Positions 34,046 to 42,853 of a stretch of DNA of 64,000 nt are shown here, one piece after another. The notes under the pieces were generated by a model. It had not been told where the DNA came from. It ran no database searches and saw nothing but the letters and a program-made list of their open reading frames with translations. Numbering within the stretch: position 1 is the first letter of the stretch; each line of letters begins with the position of its first letter. Source of the DNA: Phycisphaeraceae bacterium (GTDB lineage Bacteria > Planctomycetota > Phycisphaerae > Phycisphaerales > Phycisphaeraceae); the NCBI GenBank assembly GCA_029260655.1, contig JAJDCU010000016.1, positions 1 to 64,000 of the forward strand, read 5' to 3'. The translations under genes were made by a program, and so were the position numbers.

Positions 34046-34728
34046 TCATTCAGTCAAGACACCGCCGGTACATGATCGGCCTGCTCTTGCCGATGGCGGC
34101 GGCGGTCTTGACCGGCTGCGCGCTGCCGGCGTTTATCACCAACGTCGTGTCTCCCGAAAAGATCCTGGCCGTGCACACCCTGACGCCGCGCACGACGCTG
34201 GTGATCGTCGACGACCCCGGCCGGGCGCTGGGCGATCCGAACCTCGCCGCCGTGGTCGCCGCCAACGTCGGGCACCATCTTACGCACAACCAGGCGATCA
34301 ATGAGGCCCAGGTCGTGCCTCAAGACCGGCTGACCGACCTTGCCGGCCGGCTGGGCGACAGCTACCTGACCACACCGATCGACCGGGTCGGCAAACAACT
34401 GGAAGCCGGGCAGGTCATCCACGTGCTGATCCGCTCGGTGAGTATGCAGGTCACCGCCAACTACTACCGACCGACCGCCGTGGTCGAAGTCAAGGTGATC
34501 GACGCGGACACCGGCCAACGTCTGTTCCCGGCCCCCGGCGCCTACCCCAGCACGACGGCCACTTCACCGGGCTTTGCCTTGACCACAAAGATGCGTCACC
34601 GCACGCTTGACGACAGCCGACGTGATGCCGCCGCCTTGATGGCCCGGCACCTGTCCGAACGGATCGGCCGGGACGTGGCGGAACTTTTCTTCGACCACCC
34701 AAAGCCCGACCCCGCCGCGGGTGACTGA
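34042..34728 (+). CDS. Putative lipoprotein B
   Basis: This 228-residue lipoprotein has the lipobox AAVLTGCALP, Cys near residue 26. The mature chain has TPRTTLVIVDDP, DLAGRLGDSY and VEVKVIDADTGQRLFP, suggesting a mixed alpha/beta periplasmic domain. Function unknown; it may act with lipoprotein A in one envelope complex, as inferred from coupling. The start is GTG at 34042 overlapping the previous stop. A glycosyltransferase-like gene follows 51 nt later. Confidence 0.78.
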   Translation: MIIQSRHRRYMIGLLLPMAAAVLTGCALPAFITNVVSPEKILAVHTLTPRTTLVIVDDPGRALGDPNLAAVVAANVGHHLTHNQAINEAQVVPQDRLTDLAGRLGDSYLTTPIDRVGKQLEAGQVIHVLIRSVSMQVTANYYRPTAVVEVKVIDADTGQRLFPAPGAYPSTTATSPGFALTTKMRHRTLDDSRRDAAALMARHLSERIGRDVAELFFDHPKPDPAAGD

Positions 34729-34779
34729 AACCACCTCGAACCCTGACCCGCAAGCCATCCCTGTCTTACCCGTTAACCG

Positions 34780-35832
34780 ATGCCGACCCTCCACCTGATC
34801 GACGCAGACTCCACCCAGGCATGCCCGGCCGTGTTGGTGGTGATAGCGCAGGCATTGAAAGCCTGCCCGGAGAACCAACTGCTTCTGCTGGGCGGCGAAC
34901 CGCTTGCAAAACACGCGCGGGCCGCGGGGATCGATAACGCCTGCCGTCTGGCTGTGCCGTATGGAAGGGCCTTGCTCGGACTGGTTGCGCTAAGGCGATG
35001 GCTTAAATGCAACCCCGGCTGTGATCATGTCCGCTGTTGGTCGATCGGCGCGCTGACAGCGGCGACGCTTGTGATGCGACGCGCCCCAAAATCGCTCACG
35101 CTTGTACACACCCCGTCCGACAGACAGCTACTGCAATTGTGCCGACTGACAAACCAACACAATCCCAGGCGAGAATCCGTCCAGATAGCCGCACGTTCCC
35201 AAAGCATGCGCGACCGGCTTATTGCACGGGGCCTGGGCGCTGAATCCGTCACCGTCATGCCGGAGGTCGCGCGATCGGGGGCTCAAGAGCTTGCGGGGGC
35301 GGGGGTCGACCATGCCATGATCCAAAGAGACCGCCGTCAGGAGCTGCGCCGGTCCTGGGGGGTAAACGACGAGCGGCGCCCGGTCATCGCCCTGCTCAGC
35401 GATCACCCGGACCTGACCGATGCGCTGGGCGGCGCAACCATCGCCTGCCTGGCGGGTGAAACCCTGACAAACCCCGACGCCAGCCCGGCGGGTGTGACCC
35501 TCCTGACTCACCCAGGCCACCGACGACGACGACACGCCCAGGAATATCTTGTGAATCAGGACCATCACCACCACATCGTTCAAGACGACCGGCTTGGCTG
35601 CCCGTGGCTGGTGCTGCCCGGCTGCGACGCGGCCCTGGCGATCGGCCCGGACGCCGGGGGCCTGAGCCTCGCCTGGGCGTCGGCTTGCGGGCTGCCGATC
35701 ATCCTCCAGGCCAACGGATGCGCCCTGGAAGACCTGTCAGACACACAAAACGTTCTGCTCTCGCCCTCGCCGCAACACAAAGATGCCGCCCACCTGCTGC
35801 ACGGGTTGCTGGTTGAGTCTGCGCTTGCCTGA
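34780..35832 (+). CDS. Glycosyltransferase-like protein (uncertain)
   Basis: This 350-residue protein has a two-domain plan reminiscent of GT-B glycosyltransferases: an N-terminal half with alternating hydrophobic strands (NQLLLLGGEPLAKHARAAG, SLTLVHTPSDRQLLQL) and a C-terminal half with GPDAGGLSLAWASACGLPI, similar to the sugar-nucleotide-binding segment of GT4 enzymes. The EX7E motif is not clear, so activity is uncertain. There is no membrane segment. It could modify surface polymers together with the preceding lipoproteins, but that is only inferred from position. Confidence 0.55.
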   Translation: MPTLHLIDADSTQACPAVLVVIAQALKACPENQLLLLGGEPLAKHARAAGIDNACRLAVPYGRALLGLVALRRWLKCNPGCDHVRCWSIGALTAATLVMRRAPKSLTLVHTPSDRQLLQLCRLTNQHNPRRESVQIAARSQSMRDRLIARGLGAESVTVMPEVARSGAQELAGAGVDHAMIQRDRRQELRRSWGVNDERRPVIALLSDHPDLTDALGGATIACLAGETLTNPDASPAGVTLLTHPGHRRRRHAQEYLVNQDHHHHIVQDDRLGCPWLVLPGCDAALAIGPDAGGLSLAWASACGLPIILQANGCALEDLSDTQNVLLSPSPQHKDAAHLLHGLLVESALA

Positions 35833-35893
35833 ACGGCCCGTCAACTTTGGGATTGTTCAGGATCCGTGTTGTCGGGTCCGCTAGAATCAGTCC

Positions 35894-36595
35894 ATGAACG
35901 ATCCTGGTTTCCCGGGCCCCGACTCCTTGTGCGAAGATTGCGGCTACGCGCTTAAGGGGCTTAAGCCCGACGGCGGTTGCCCGGAGTGCGGTCATCCAAT
36001 CGCCGAATCCTCCCCGGCCCTGCGCACGGGCCCATCGTGGCAGGACCGGATGACTGCCAGCGCGTTGTTCCAGGTGGTGGCTGACCTGACGCTACGCCCC
36101 AAACGCTTTTTCCGCACCCTGCGGGTTGACGGGACCAACGCCCGGGCCCGAATGTTTCTGGTGCTGGTCGCCGGATTGATCGGCCTTGGCTGGTCCGCGA
36201 TGGGCCAGGCGTTGTACCCCGGCGGGATAGCATCGCGCCTGATCAGCGGGGCCTTGGTGGCCTTAAGCGTGATCCTGCTGAGCTATATCGAGGCGCTGGG
36301 GGTGACGTTTTTCAGCCGGCGGCGGGATTGGCGTGTGCCGCTGAAATTGGCCGAGCGGCTGGTCTGCTACGCCTCGATCGGCTGGCTGCCTGCCGCGGCG
36401 GCGATGGCGCTGGCTTCCTGGCCGCTTAAGGACGGGACGCTGGAACGCTGGATGCTGGGGGTGCTGGGCATCTGGGGGCCCTGGCAGACGATCGCACTGC
36501 TGATGCTGGTCGGGTCCGTCGCCATGATGTGGTTTGAAGTGCTTGTTTGGACCGGGGTTAGACAGACAAAGCACGCCAATTGGCGTACCTATTAG
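35894..36595 (+). CDS. Zinc-ribbon membrane protein
   Basis: This 233-residue protein opens with a zinc ribbon, CEDCGYALKGL followed by CPECGHP, then about five hydrophobic helices resembling the Yip1-like membrane domain of planctomycete proteins. Function unknown. TAGAAT at 35882-35887 lies exactly 6 nt before the ATG, predicting a leaderless mRNA. The long structured block before rny begins right after its stop. Confidence 0.8.
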   Translation: MNDPGFPGPDSLCEDCGYALKGLKPDGGCPECGHPIAESSPALRTGPSWQDRMTASALFQVVADLTLRPKRFFRTLRVDGTNARARMFLVLVAGLIGLGWSAMGQALYPGGIASRLISGALVALSVILLSYIEALGVTFFSRRRDWRVPLKLAERLVCYASIGWLPAAAAMALASWPLKDGTLERWMLGVLGIWGPWQTIALLMLVGSVAMMWFEVLVWTGVRQTKHANWRTY

Positions 36596-36677
36596 CGGTC
36601 ATGACGGGTCATTTATCGAGCATCCCAGGCTAATTGGGCTCTTTATCGAAAGATGTCTGGTCCGCAATTGTGGAAAC

Positions 36678-36705
36678 TTGACTAGCGCCTGTAAGCAGGG
36701 ATAAG
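36678..36705 (+). promoter_or_regulatory. Promoter of the rny-upstream RNA
   Basis: TTGACT at 36678-36683 and GATAAG at 36700-36705 are spaced by 16 nt. Transcription is expected near 36712, more than 520 nt before the rny start codon. Confidence 0.55.
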
Positions 36706-36711
36706 ATCACT

Positions 36712-36878
36712 CTATACATCACCTTGAGCAGGCTCTGACATGCCGTCACAGCCCGTCCAAGGTTGCGGCTTAGGCCGCGAGTTTGTTCCGAGTTACCGCC
36801 GTGTTAAACGGCGATTAACCGGCACGATCCGGGCACTAAAACTCGGCCCGCATCGGTGACCGATCATCGCGGGGTTTT
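36712..36878 (+). ncRNA. Candidate small RNA with own terminator
   Basis: About 167 nt lie between the promoter at 36678 and a terminator. Helices: GCGGC 36765-36769 with GCCGC 36774-36778 around a ttag loop; CGAGTTT 36778-36784 with AAACTCG 36839-36845 closing a domain that holds CGCCGT 36797-36802 with ACGGCG 36808-36813; then the stem CCCGC-ATCGG / CCGAT-catc-GCGGG at 36847-36873 followed by TTTT at 36875-36878. There is no credible reading frame. It matches no RNA class I know; size is near that of 6S RNA but I cannot show 6S features. Confidence 0.5.
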
Positions 36879-37239
36879 CAGGCATGGAACCCTTCGGCCG
36901 TCTGATTACAGACGGGATAGATTAATGAAGCTCCACAACGACGTTCTGAAACATACGGATCCACCAACGCACCGGGAACCAGGGCGGTTAATCGTCACCC
37001 CTGCGCCGGGGGCTGTTCTGTGCTCGCAACGAGCGCGGTCGGCTTCGTCCCGCTAGCGTCTGGCCACAGCCCGTGACCAGTGATCCATCAGAGCGTCCAA
37101 GAGCCGGATCGGTCGCCGTTTTGAGCTGAGAGGCCCGCGACGCTTTGCGTCTGCGGCCATGCTCCAAGGTCGTGCCCTAACCACCGGGCCGGCGTGTGTT
37201 GTTTCGCGCATCGGAACCCGGACATAAAGGGCTGGACTA
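36879..37239 (+). other. Structured 5' region of rny
   Basis: Hairpins continue to the rny start: CCGTCTG 36898-36904 with CAGACGG 36909-36915 (7 bp, atta loop); GGGCTGT 37010-37016 with ACAGCCC 37066-37072 enclosing two smaller stems; and a long stem over 37132-37158 with the core GACGC-ttt-GCGTC. If the terminator at 36847-36878 is read through, this forms the mRNA leader of RNase Y. The open frame 36856-37056 has no protein-like features. Confidence 0.45.
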
Positions 37240-38862
37240 GTGACCACCATCCAAATGCTGGCACAGATACAAGTGACCACCGGGCTGCTCTACGGCTTGG
37301 GGGGCCTGGTCGTCGGTGTGATCGGGACCATCGTCCTGCGCAAGTTCATCGGGGTCCAGATCGTCACCCAGAGCCGACGCCAGGCCCAGGACCTGCTGGA
37401 CAAGGCCCAGAGCGAGGCCCAGACCCTCAAGAAGCAGGCCGAGCTGGACGGGCTCAACGAGCTGGCCAAACGCCGAGACACCTTCGAGAAAGAAACCAAC
37501 GCCCAGCGTAACGAGATCAAGGAGATCGAACGCCGGGTGACCAAGCGCGAAGACAACCTCGATCGCAAGCTCGATACCCTGACAACGAAAGAAAAATACC
37601 TCGACGACCTGGACGCCGGGGTCAAAAAACGTGAAACGCAGCTCGCCGGCAAGCAGGAGGAGCTGGACGCCCTGGCGGTCGAGCGTAAGGAGCTTCTGGA
37701 AACGTCACGCCAGGAGCAGAAGCAGACGCTATTGCGGATCGCGAACCTGTCCGAGGACGATGCCAAGCGCGAGTCGCTCAAGGCGGTGGAGCGTGAATGC
37801 CAGCACGAGGCCGGGCAGTTGATCCGTCAGATCACCGAGAAGGCCGAGGAGGAGGCGAAAGACAATGCGCTGAAGGTCACCCTCCAGGCGATCCAGCGCT
37901 ACGCCTCGGAGCACACCGCCAACTCGACCGTCAACGCGATCCCGATCCCGTCCGACGACATGAAGGGCCGGGTGATCGGCCGGGAAGGCCGGAACATCCG
38001 CGCGTTTGAAAAAGCGACCGGCGTGGACGTGATCGTCGACGACACGCCCGGGGTCATCGTCGTCTCCTGTTTCGACCCGGTCCGCCGAGCCATCGCCTCG
38101 GAGACCATGCAAAAGCTCCTGGAGGACGGGCGCATCCACCCGACCCGGATCGAGGAAATCGCCGAGCAGGTCGGCAAGGAAATCAACGAGCGGATCGTCA
38201 AGTTCGGCAAAGACGCCTGCATCGAAGCCAATATCCAGGGCCTGCACCCCAAGCTCTCCGAGACGATGGGCAGGCTCTACTACCGATCCAGCTACGGGCA
38301 GAACATCCTCCGCCACTCGATGGAGGCCGCCTACCTCTGCCAGGTCATCGCCGATGAATTGGGGCTCGACGGCGAGCTGGCGCGCCGCTGCGGATTCCTG
38401 CACGACATCGGCAAGGCGCTGGATCACGAGGCCGAGGGCGGACACCCCCAGATCGGGATGGACTTCGCCAAGAAGTTCGGCGAAAAAGAAGCGGTCCTCA
38501 ACGCCATCGGCGGGCACCACAACGACATCCCCTCGACCACGCCGTACACACCGATCGTCATGGCCGCCGACGCCATCAGCGGCGCTCGACCCGGCGCACG
38601 CCGAGAGACCCTCGAACGCTACGTCAAACGCCTGGAACAGCTTGAAGGCATCGCCACCGACATGAAGGGCGTCAAGGACGCCTACGCCATCCAGGCCGGC
38701 CGAGAGGTCCGCGTCATCGTCGACCCCGAGTCCGTCGACGACACCAATTGCAGCTACATCGCAAGGGACATCGCCAAGCGCGTCAGCGACGAGATGACCT
38801 TCCCCGGCGAGATCCGCATCACCGTCCTCCGCGAGATGCGGACGATCGATTACGCGAAGTAA
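37240..38862 (+). CDS. rny: Ribonuclease Y
   Basis: RNase Y is a membrane-anchored endoribonuclease that initiates mRNA decay. The 540-residue protein has an N-terminal membrane helix (residues about 15-35), a coiled coil to about residue 215, a KH domain with [19 protein letters not shown], and an HD domain with RHSMEAA and [12 protein letters not shown]. Length and order match the family. The start is GTG at 37240; no good ribosome-binding site is visible nearby. The long structured upstream region suggests control at the RNA level, possibly by the enzyme itself, which is inference. pnp, another decay enzyme, is at 49803. Confidence 0.95.
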   Translation: MTTIQMLAQIQVTTGLLYGLGGLVVGVIGTIVLRKFIGVQIVTQSRRQAQDLLDKAQSEAQTLKKQAELDGLNELAKRRDTFEKETNAQRNEIKEIERRVTKREDNLDRKLDTLTTKEKYLDDLDAGVKKRETQLAGKQEELDALAVERKELLETSRQEQKQTLLRIANLSEDDAKRESLKAVERECQHEAGQLIRQITEKAEEEAKDNALKVTLQAIQRYASEHTANSTVNAIPIPSDDMKGRVIGREGRNIRAFEKATGVDVIVDDTPGVIVVSCFDPVRRAIASETMQKLLEDGRIHPTRIEEIAEQVGKEINERIVKFGKDACIEANIQGLHPKLSETMGRLYYRSSYGQNILRHSMEAAYLCQVIADELGLDGELARRCGFLHDIGKALDHEAEGGHPQIGMDFAKKFGEKEAVLNAIGGHHNDIPSTTPYTPIVMAADAISGARPGARRETLERYVKRLEQLEGIATDMKGVKDAYAIQAGREVRVIVDPESVDDTNCSYIARDIAKRVSDEMTFPGEIRITVLREMRTIDYAK

Positions 38863-38943
38863 ACAAGGCTTTGACCGGCCCACGGCGATAGCGACAATCT
38901 AGGTGACCTAACCACATTGGGCGGCCTGTATCGGGGTGACACC

Positions 38944-39225
38944 ATGCGATGCCCGGAATGCAATGCGTTGATGGAAGAAGGCCTCTTGCCGGTATCCGAC
39001 GGCCTGCATTGGCTGCACGGGCGCACGCCCGGCGGGGGCGGGATGGCCGAGGACGTGCCGGGGACCCACGCGGTGATGCGGCCCAACCGCATGGAGGGCT
39101 ACCGCTGCAAGAAGTGCCACCTGATCCTCTTCCGCTACGGCGAGTCGTGGGACGCGAATAAGAAGGCGCAGATGCTGGCGGCGTCGGAGGGCCCGGCCGA
39201 GGAAGCACCCGACGGGGAAGAGTGA
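38944..39225 (+). CDS. Small zinc-binding protein, DUF6487-like
   Basis: This 93-residue protein has two CxxC pairs: MRCPECNALMEEGLL at the start and YRCKKCHLILFRYGE near residue 60, with a Gly/aromatic linker between. This pattern matches small planctomycete and bacterial zinc-ribbon proteins of the DUF6487 kind, whose function is unknown. The acidic tail (EGPAEEAPDGEE) is probably disordered. The frame is open from 38917, but the ATG at 38944 starts the ribbon. It follows rny by 81 nt and may be cotranscribed. Confidence 0.8.
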   Translation: MRCPECNALMEEGLLPVSDGLHWLHGRTPGGGGMAEDVPGTHAVMRPNRMEGYRCKKCHLILFRYGESWDANKKAQMLAASEGPAEEAPDGEE

Positions 39226-39546
39226 GAACGTGACGCTTGGTGTTTATCAAAAAGTCACTGGCAAGACCATCCATGTATTGGTGTAGAGTGGTGGTGTTGG
39301 AGGAGGCCGCCGGCGATTACTCGTGCTCTGGGGACCCGTTTATCTCGCCTGAGAATAGGGTAATCTGTATAAATGCATAGCTTGTCACCCGTCGCAGCTA
39401 GCGAGCGACGCCTGCGGCATGTTTTTGTGTTCAGACGAAACAAAGCCTAGTCAGCGTCGTCATTAAAGTGGGTCGTCCGGTCTGCTCCGGCGGGCGGCTC
39501 GCTACTGAGCGAAGCGACGTTAGCGGGAAAGACTCTGGAGGTGTTT
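39226..39546. other. Intergenic region, 321 nt
   Basis: It contains TATAAA at 39368-39373 and, about 17 nt later, a hairpin CGTCGC 39390-39395 / GCGACG 39405-39410, with a TTTTT run at 39422-39426. This could be a very short transcript, but the evidence is thin. No gene is supported. Confidence 0.35.
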
Positions 39547-39867
39547 ATGAACGATATTGCTGGTCCACTGATCGTTTTAGCACTTGGCCTGATCAGCGGC
39601 GCTGTCTTTCACACCGCCTGGCGTCGCTTCTGGGTCGCTTCTGCGATCGCGACCCTCACAGGGGCGCTGCTCTGGATCGGTGGCTGTTATCTCTTCCTTG
39701 CGATCTTTGGGTCGAGCGAGGACTTAGGGCCGCCGCTGATTGAGCCAGTCATGCTGACAATAGTGACTGCCTTGGCCGGCGTCTTGATCGCAGGAGGTGC
39801 CATGCACGTCAAACGTGCGGTTAACCACCGGCTGTACTCGATCGGCGACGCCCGCGACAGAGAATAG
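39547..39867 (+). CDS. Small integral membrane protein
   Basis: This 106-residue protein has three hydrophobic helices (residues about 5-22, 28-50 and 65-88) and a short basic C-terminal tail. No family is recognised. The Shine-Dalgarno GGAGG upstream picks the ATG at 39547 over a GTG at 39541. It stands alone and precedes a methyltransferase gene by 62 nt. Confidence 0.65.
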   Translation: MNDIAGPLIVLALGLISGAVFHTAWRRFWVASAIATLTGALLWIGGCYLFLAIFGSSEDLGPPLIEPVMLTIVTALAGVLIAGGAMHVKRAVNHRLYSIGDARDRE

Positions 39868-39929
39868 ACTTACTGGTTGGATGTTCGCTTTCCGGGCAGC
39901 CGGTAACTGAGCCAAAGGACGCAGGCCCA

Positions 39930-40685
39930 GTGTCAAAGTTAAATCATTACTACGAGGGCCACGAGGCGGAGTATGTGAGACGCATTAATGCGGGCCACGT
40001 CGGATGGGATAAGGGAGGCTACGACGAATTCTTCATGAAGCCGTTTGTCGCACGCTCGCTTGATCGCTCGGGGCTGAAGCGCCAAGGCGGGCGGGCGCTC
40101 GATCTTGGTTGTGGTACCGGGGCGCTCTCTTGCCAGTTGGCCGAGGCTAATCTCGATGTTACGGGGCTCGATATTTCAGCCACCGCCATCGGGTTCGCCA
40201 AGGCAATAGCTGAGAAGCGAGATCTTCGGATCGACTTCGCCGTAGCCGACATCGTTCGGGATCCACTCCCCACCGGTCAATTCGACGTTACCGTCGATGG
40301 GCACCTGCTGCATTGCATCGTGTTCGAGGAAGAACGGCAACGAGTCCTGGAGAAGGTTCGGCAATCGCTTAATGGTGGCGGCGAGTTCTGGGTCGAAACG
40401 ATGCTGCTGGAGAACGGCCAGGAACCCGATCCTGACTGGCATATGGACGAGCGGGGGATGGTGTGGTCGCGTATCGATCAAGGCGACCAATACGTTGAGG
40501 CCCAATGTCGAGACGGAAACTGGTGGCTCCCGCAGAGATTGATCGCACGCTCCCAGGAAGCGCTTCTGGCTGAGTTCTTGTCGGCGGGCCTGACTGCCGT
40601 CGAGGTTGAGTGCTATGCGCCGTTGGCGCCGTTAACGCCCGGAGGGTTTCGTGCTCGACTCGTCGCAGCTGATGGCGCAGGGTAA
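39930..40685 (+). CDS. Class I SAM-dependent methyltransferase
   Basis: This 251-residue cytoplasmic methyltransferase has the SAM-binding motif ALDLGCGTGALSCQLAE near residue 57, then VTGLDIS and the acidic FDVTVDGHLLHC loop. Its substrate is unknown. The start is GTG at 39930 preceded by a purine-rich AAAGGACGCAGG. The composition is close to the window average, slightly AT-richer. It is unrelated at motif level to the methyltransferase at 7662 beyond the shared fold. Confidence 0.84.
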   Translation: MSKLNHYYEGHEAEYVRRINAGHVGWDKGGYDEFFMKPFVARSLDRSGLKRQGGRALDLGCGTGALSCQLAEANLDVTGLDISATAIGFAKAIAEKRDLRIDFAVADIVRDPLPTGQFDVTVDGHLLHCIVFEEERQRVLEKVRQSLNGGGEFWVETMLLENGQEPDPDWHMDERGMVWSRIDQGDQYVEAQCRDGNWWLPQRLIARSQEALLAEFLSAGLTAVEVECYAPLAPLTPGGFRARLVAADGAG

Positions 40686-40722
40686 ACGTACGCCTTAGGC
40701 GACGCGGGCGTATCATGTCGCC

Positions 40723-41856
40723 ATGGGTAAACCGCTGATTATTCTGGGCAGTTCGGCGCGGGCGGCGGCGCAGTCGGCGATCAGGGCGGGGTTTGAGCCT
40801 TGGTGCATCGACCGGCGTGGTGACCGGGACCTGCGTGAGATGCCGACGGTGGCGGGGGTCCGGGTTGTTGATCCGGCTGATTATCCGCGCGGGATACTTA
40901 AACTCCTTGAAGACGCGCCGGCGGAGGCGAAGGTGTTGCTGGCTGGTGGGCTCGACGGTGAGGCCGACCTCCTCAAGGCGGTGGGTTTTGAGTACCCGTT
41001 TATCAGCTCGCCGCCCGAGGCGGTCCGCAAGGTGCGCTGGCCTACGGCGCTGGCGACCATCCCCCCGACGCCAGGGATCACACATTGCAAGACGCTGACG
41101 TCGATCTCGTTTATGCGCAGGCTGTGGCGGCTGGCGTTTGGGTCGTTCGGCAAGACGCGGTACCTGATCAAGCCGCGCGCATCCTACGGCGGTCAGGACA
41201 TCCGCCGGTGGCGGCCCGGGCAGGCGATCGACGCAACGCATTACCTCCAGCAATACGTCACGGGGATGCCGGTCAGCGCGGTGTACCACTGCGACGGCTG
41301 GTCATCGATCCTGCTGGGCGCGACCGAGCAACTCATCGGCGAGCCTTGTTTCGGCGCCAGCGAGTTCGGCTACTGCGGGTCGATCGGGCCTTTGCAGGTC
41401 TCCGAGCGGGCGCGTGAAGCGATGTCGCATTTGGGCGTGGTGCTAACCCAGCGGTTTGACCTGCGCGGGGTGTTCGGTGTGGACATGGTGATGGACTTCA
41501 AGGGCAACCTCTGGCCGGTCGAGGTCAACCCCCGTTACAACGCCAGCGTCGAATTGATCGAAAAGATCACCGGCGTACATGCCCTAAGCCCCGGCGACGG
41601 GTCGCGCCGAGACAAAGCGCCCCGCGCCGCGATCCACGGCAAGGCGGTGGTCTTCGCTAAAAAAGCAGGCGATGCACCGGACCTGTACGAGCACTTCAGC
41701 AAGGACCAGATCGCCGACGTCCCAGAAGTAGGCAGAGAGCTGCGCCAGGGCGCGGCGGTCTGCACGCTCTTCGCCTCCGGCACATCACGCGACGACTGCT
41801 ACGACAAGCTCAAGCAGATGGCGGGGCGCGTTTACACAGCGATGAGCGAAGCGTGA
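40723..41856 (+). CDS. ATP-grasp domain protein
   Basis: This 377-residue protein has an ATP-grasp fold: an N-terminal Rossmann-like part (PLIILGSSARAAAQSAIRAG), a nucleotide-binding lysine region YLIKPRASYGGQDI near residue 155, and the metal-binding motif GVFGVDMVMDFKGNLWPVEVNPRYN near residue 250 (split by a few residues). Members ligate carboxylates to amines or thiols; some planctomycete homologues cluster with tetrahydromethanopterin C1 genes, but none are seen here. TATCAT at 40711-40716 lies exactly 6 nt before the ATG. A nested palindrome follows 9 nt after the stop. Confidence 0.82.
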   Translation: MGKPLIILGSSARAAAQSAIRAGFEPWCIDRRGDRDLREMPTVAGVRVVDPADYPRGILKLLEDAPAEAKVLLAGGLDGEADLLKAVGFEYPFISSPPEAVRKVRWPTALATIPPTPGITHCKTLTSISFMRRLWRLAFGSFGKTRYLIKPRASYGGQDIRRWRPGQAIDATHYLQQYVTGMPVSAVYHCDGWSSILLGATEQLIGEPCFGASEFGYCGSIGPLQVSERAREAMSHLGVVLTQRFDLRGVFGVDMVMDFKGNLWPVEVNPRYNASVELIEKITGVHALSPGDGSRRDKAPRAAIHGKAVVFAKKAGDAPDLYEHFSKDQIADVPEVGRELRQGAAVCTLFASGTSRDDCYDKLKQMAGRVYTAMSEA

Positions 41857-41864
41857 ATCCGTTG

Positions 41865-42025
41865 AACCGCCAAGACGCCGAGAACGCCGAGGCAGAAGCC
41901 GGAGATAGCCGCAAATGAACGCGGATGAACGCAAATAGGAGAAGATGAATGGGCCTATTGGATTCACGTTCATTTGCGTTTATTCGCGGCCCATCTTCTC
42001 CAAACTCTCGGCGTCTTGGCGGCTC
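41865..42025. repeat. Nested palindromic repeat, copy 3
   Basis: The outer arms are AACCGCCAAGACGCCGAG at 41865-41882 with more tandem units to 41892, matched by CTCTCGGCGTCTTGGCGG at 42005-42022. The inner arms are GCCGCAAATGAACGCGGA (from 41908) and the complementary TTTGCGTTTATTCGCGGC ending near 41990. It has the same nested plan as copies 1 and 2 with different module words. It lies between the ATP-grasp gene and the convergent uppS gene. Confidence 0.85.
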
Positions 42026-42046
42026 ACCTTGGCGAGAAGATCGCGA

Positions 42047-42745
42047 TCACCCGGGCACCGAGCCGAACTTGCGTTTGCGGGCGGCGTAGGCGTCCAGGGC
42101 CTTGTGCAACTGCGGGATATCAAACTCGGGCCAGCAGACGTCGGTGACGTACAGCTCGGCGTAGCTGATCTGCCAGAGCAGGTAGTTGCTTAAGCGCATC
42201 TCCCCGGCGGTGCGGATCAGGAGGTCCGGGTCGGGCAGGCCGGCGGTGTAGAGGTGATTGCTGACGGTCTGCTCGTCGATCGCGTCGGGGGCGAGCGAGC
42301 CATCTTTGACCTTGCGGGCGATCGCTTGGACTGCGTCTGCGATCTCCGAGCGCGAGCCGTAATTCAGCGCAAGCGCCAGGGTCATCCCTGTGTTGTCTTT
42401 GGTCAGATCGACGGTCTGGTCCAATTCACCGAGTACCTTTTGGGGCAGGCCTTCACGGCGCCCGATCTGCACGAAGCGGATGTTGTTGCTGTGCAGCTCG
42501 CCTCGCTCGGCGATGAGGTACTCGACGTAGAGGTCCATCAGGAAGTCGATCTCTTCCTTGGACCGAGTCCAGTTCTCGGTCGAGAAGCTGTAAAGGGTCA
42601 GGACCTCGATCCCCATCTTGGCGCACTGGGTGACCAGCGGGCGGATGCGTTCGCCGCCCTCGCGGTGGCCTACGGTGCGGTCCTTGCCCCGGGCACGCGC
42701 CCACCGGCCGTTGCCGTCCATGATGATCGCGATGTGACGGGGCAG
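42047..42745 (-). CDS. uppS: Isoprenyl (undecaprenyl) diphosphate synthase
   Basis: UppS condenses isopentenyl units onto farnesyl diphosphate to make the C55 lipid carrier for cell-wall and surface polymers. The core motif HIAIIMDGNGRWA is complete, followed by GHREGGERIRPLV, YSFSTENW and the C-terminal LIRTAGEMRLSNYLLWQ and DVCWPEF. The only ATG (42721) falls inside the core motif and would remove the conserved HIAII. A CTG at 42745 gives the right N-terminus (PRHIAIIMDG). A rare start codon is therefore likely. It is probably monocistronic behind purA. Confidence 0.93.
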   Translation of the reverse strand: MPRHIAIIMDGNGRWARARGKDRTVGHREGGERIRPLVTQCAKMGIEVLTLYSFSTENWTRSKEEIDFLMDLYVEYLIAERGELHSNNIRFVQIGRREGLPQKVLGELDQTVDLTKDNTGMTLALALNYGSRSEIADAVQAIARKVKDGSLAPDAIDEQTVSNHLYTAGLPDPDLLIRTAGEMRLSNYLLWQISYAELYVTDVCWPEFDIPQLHKALDAYAARKRKFGSVPG

Positions 42746-42853
42746 CGTAGAGGGGGGGATGTGTGAGTTATGATGGCTGATTCTGATGTCTCTGGAGAAG
42801 TGCGTTTGCCTGGGTCTGATCCATCTAACGCATCTTAAATCATCAATCTCAAA

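Noticed and set aside
36856-37056. Open frame of 66 codons in the rny-upstream block
   Set aside because: It runs through several perfect hairpins, including the terminator, has no ribosome-binding site and its composition is not protein-like. The region is better explained as RNA.
36712-37239. tmRNA, RNase P RNA or T-box identity for the structured block
   Set aside because: I found no T-loop GTTCRA pattern with acceptor end, no tag ending in Ala-Ala-stop, no GAGGAAAGTC motif and no T-box sequence.
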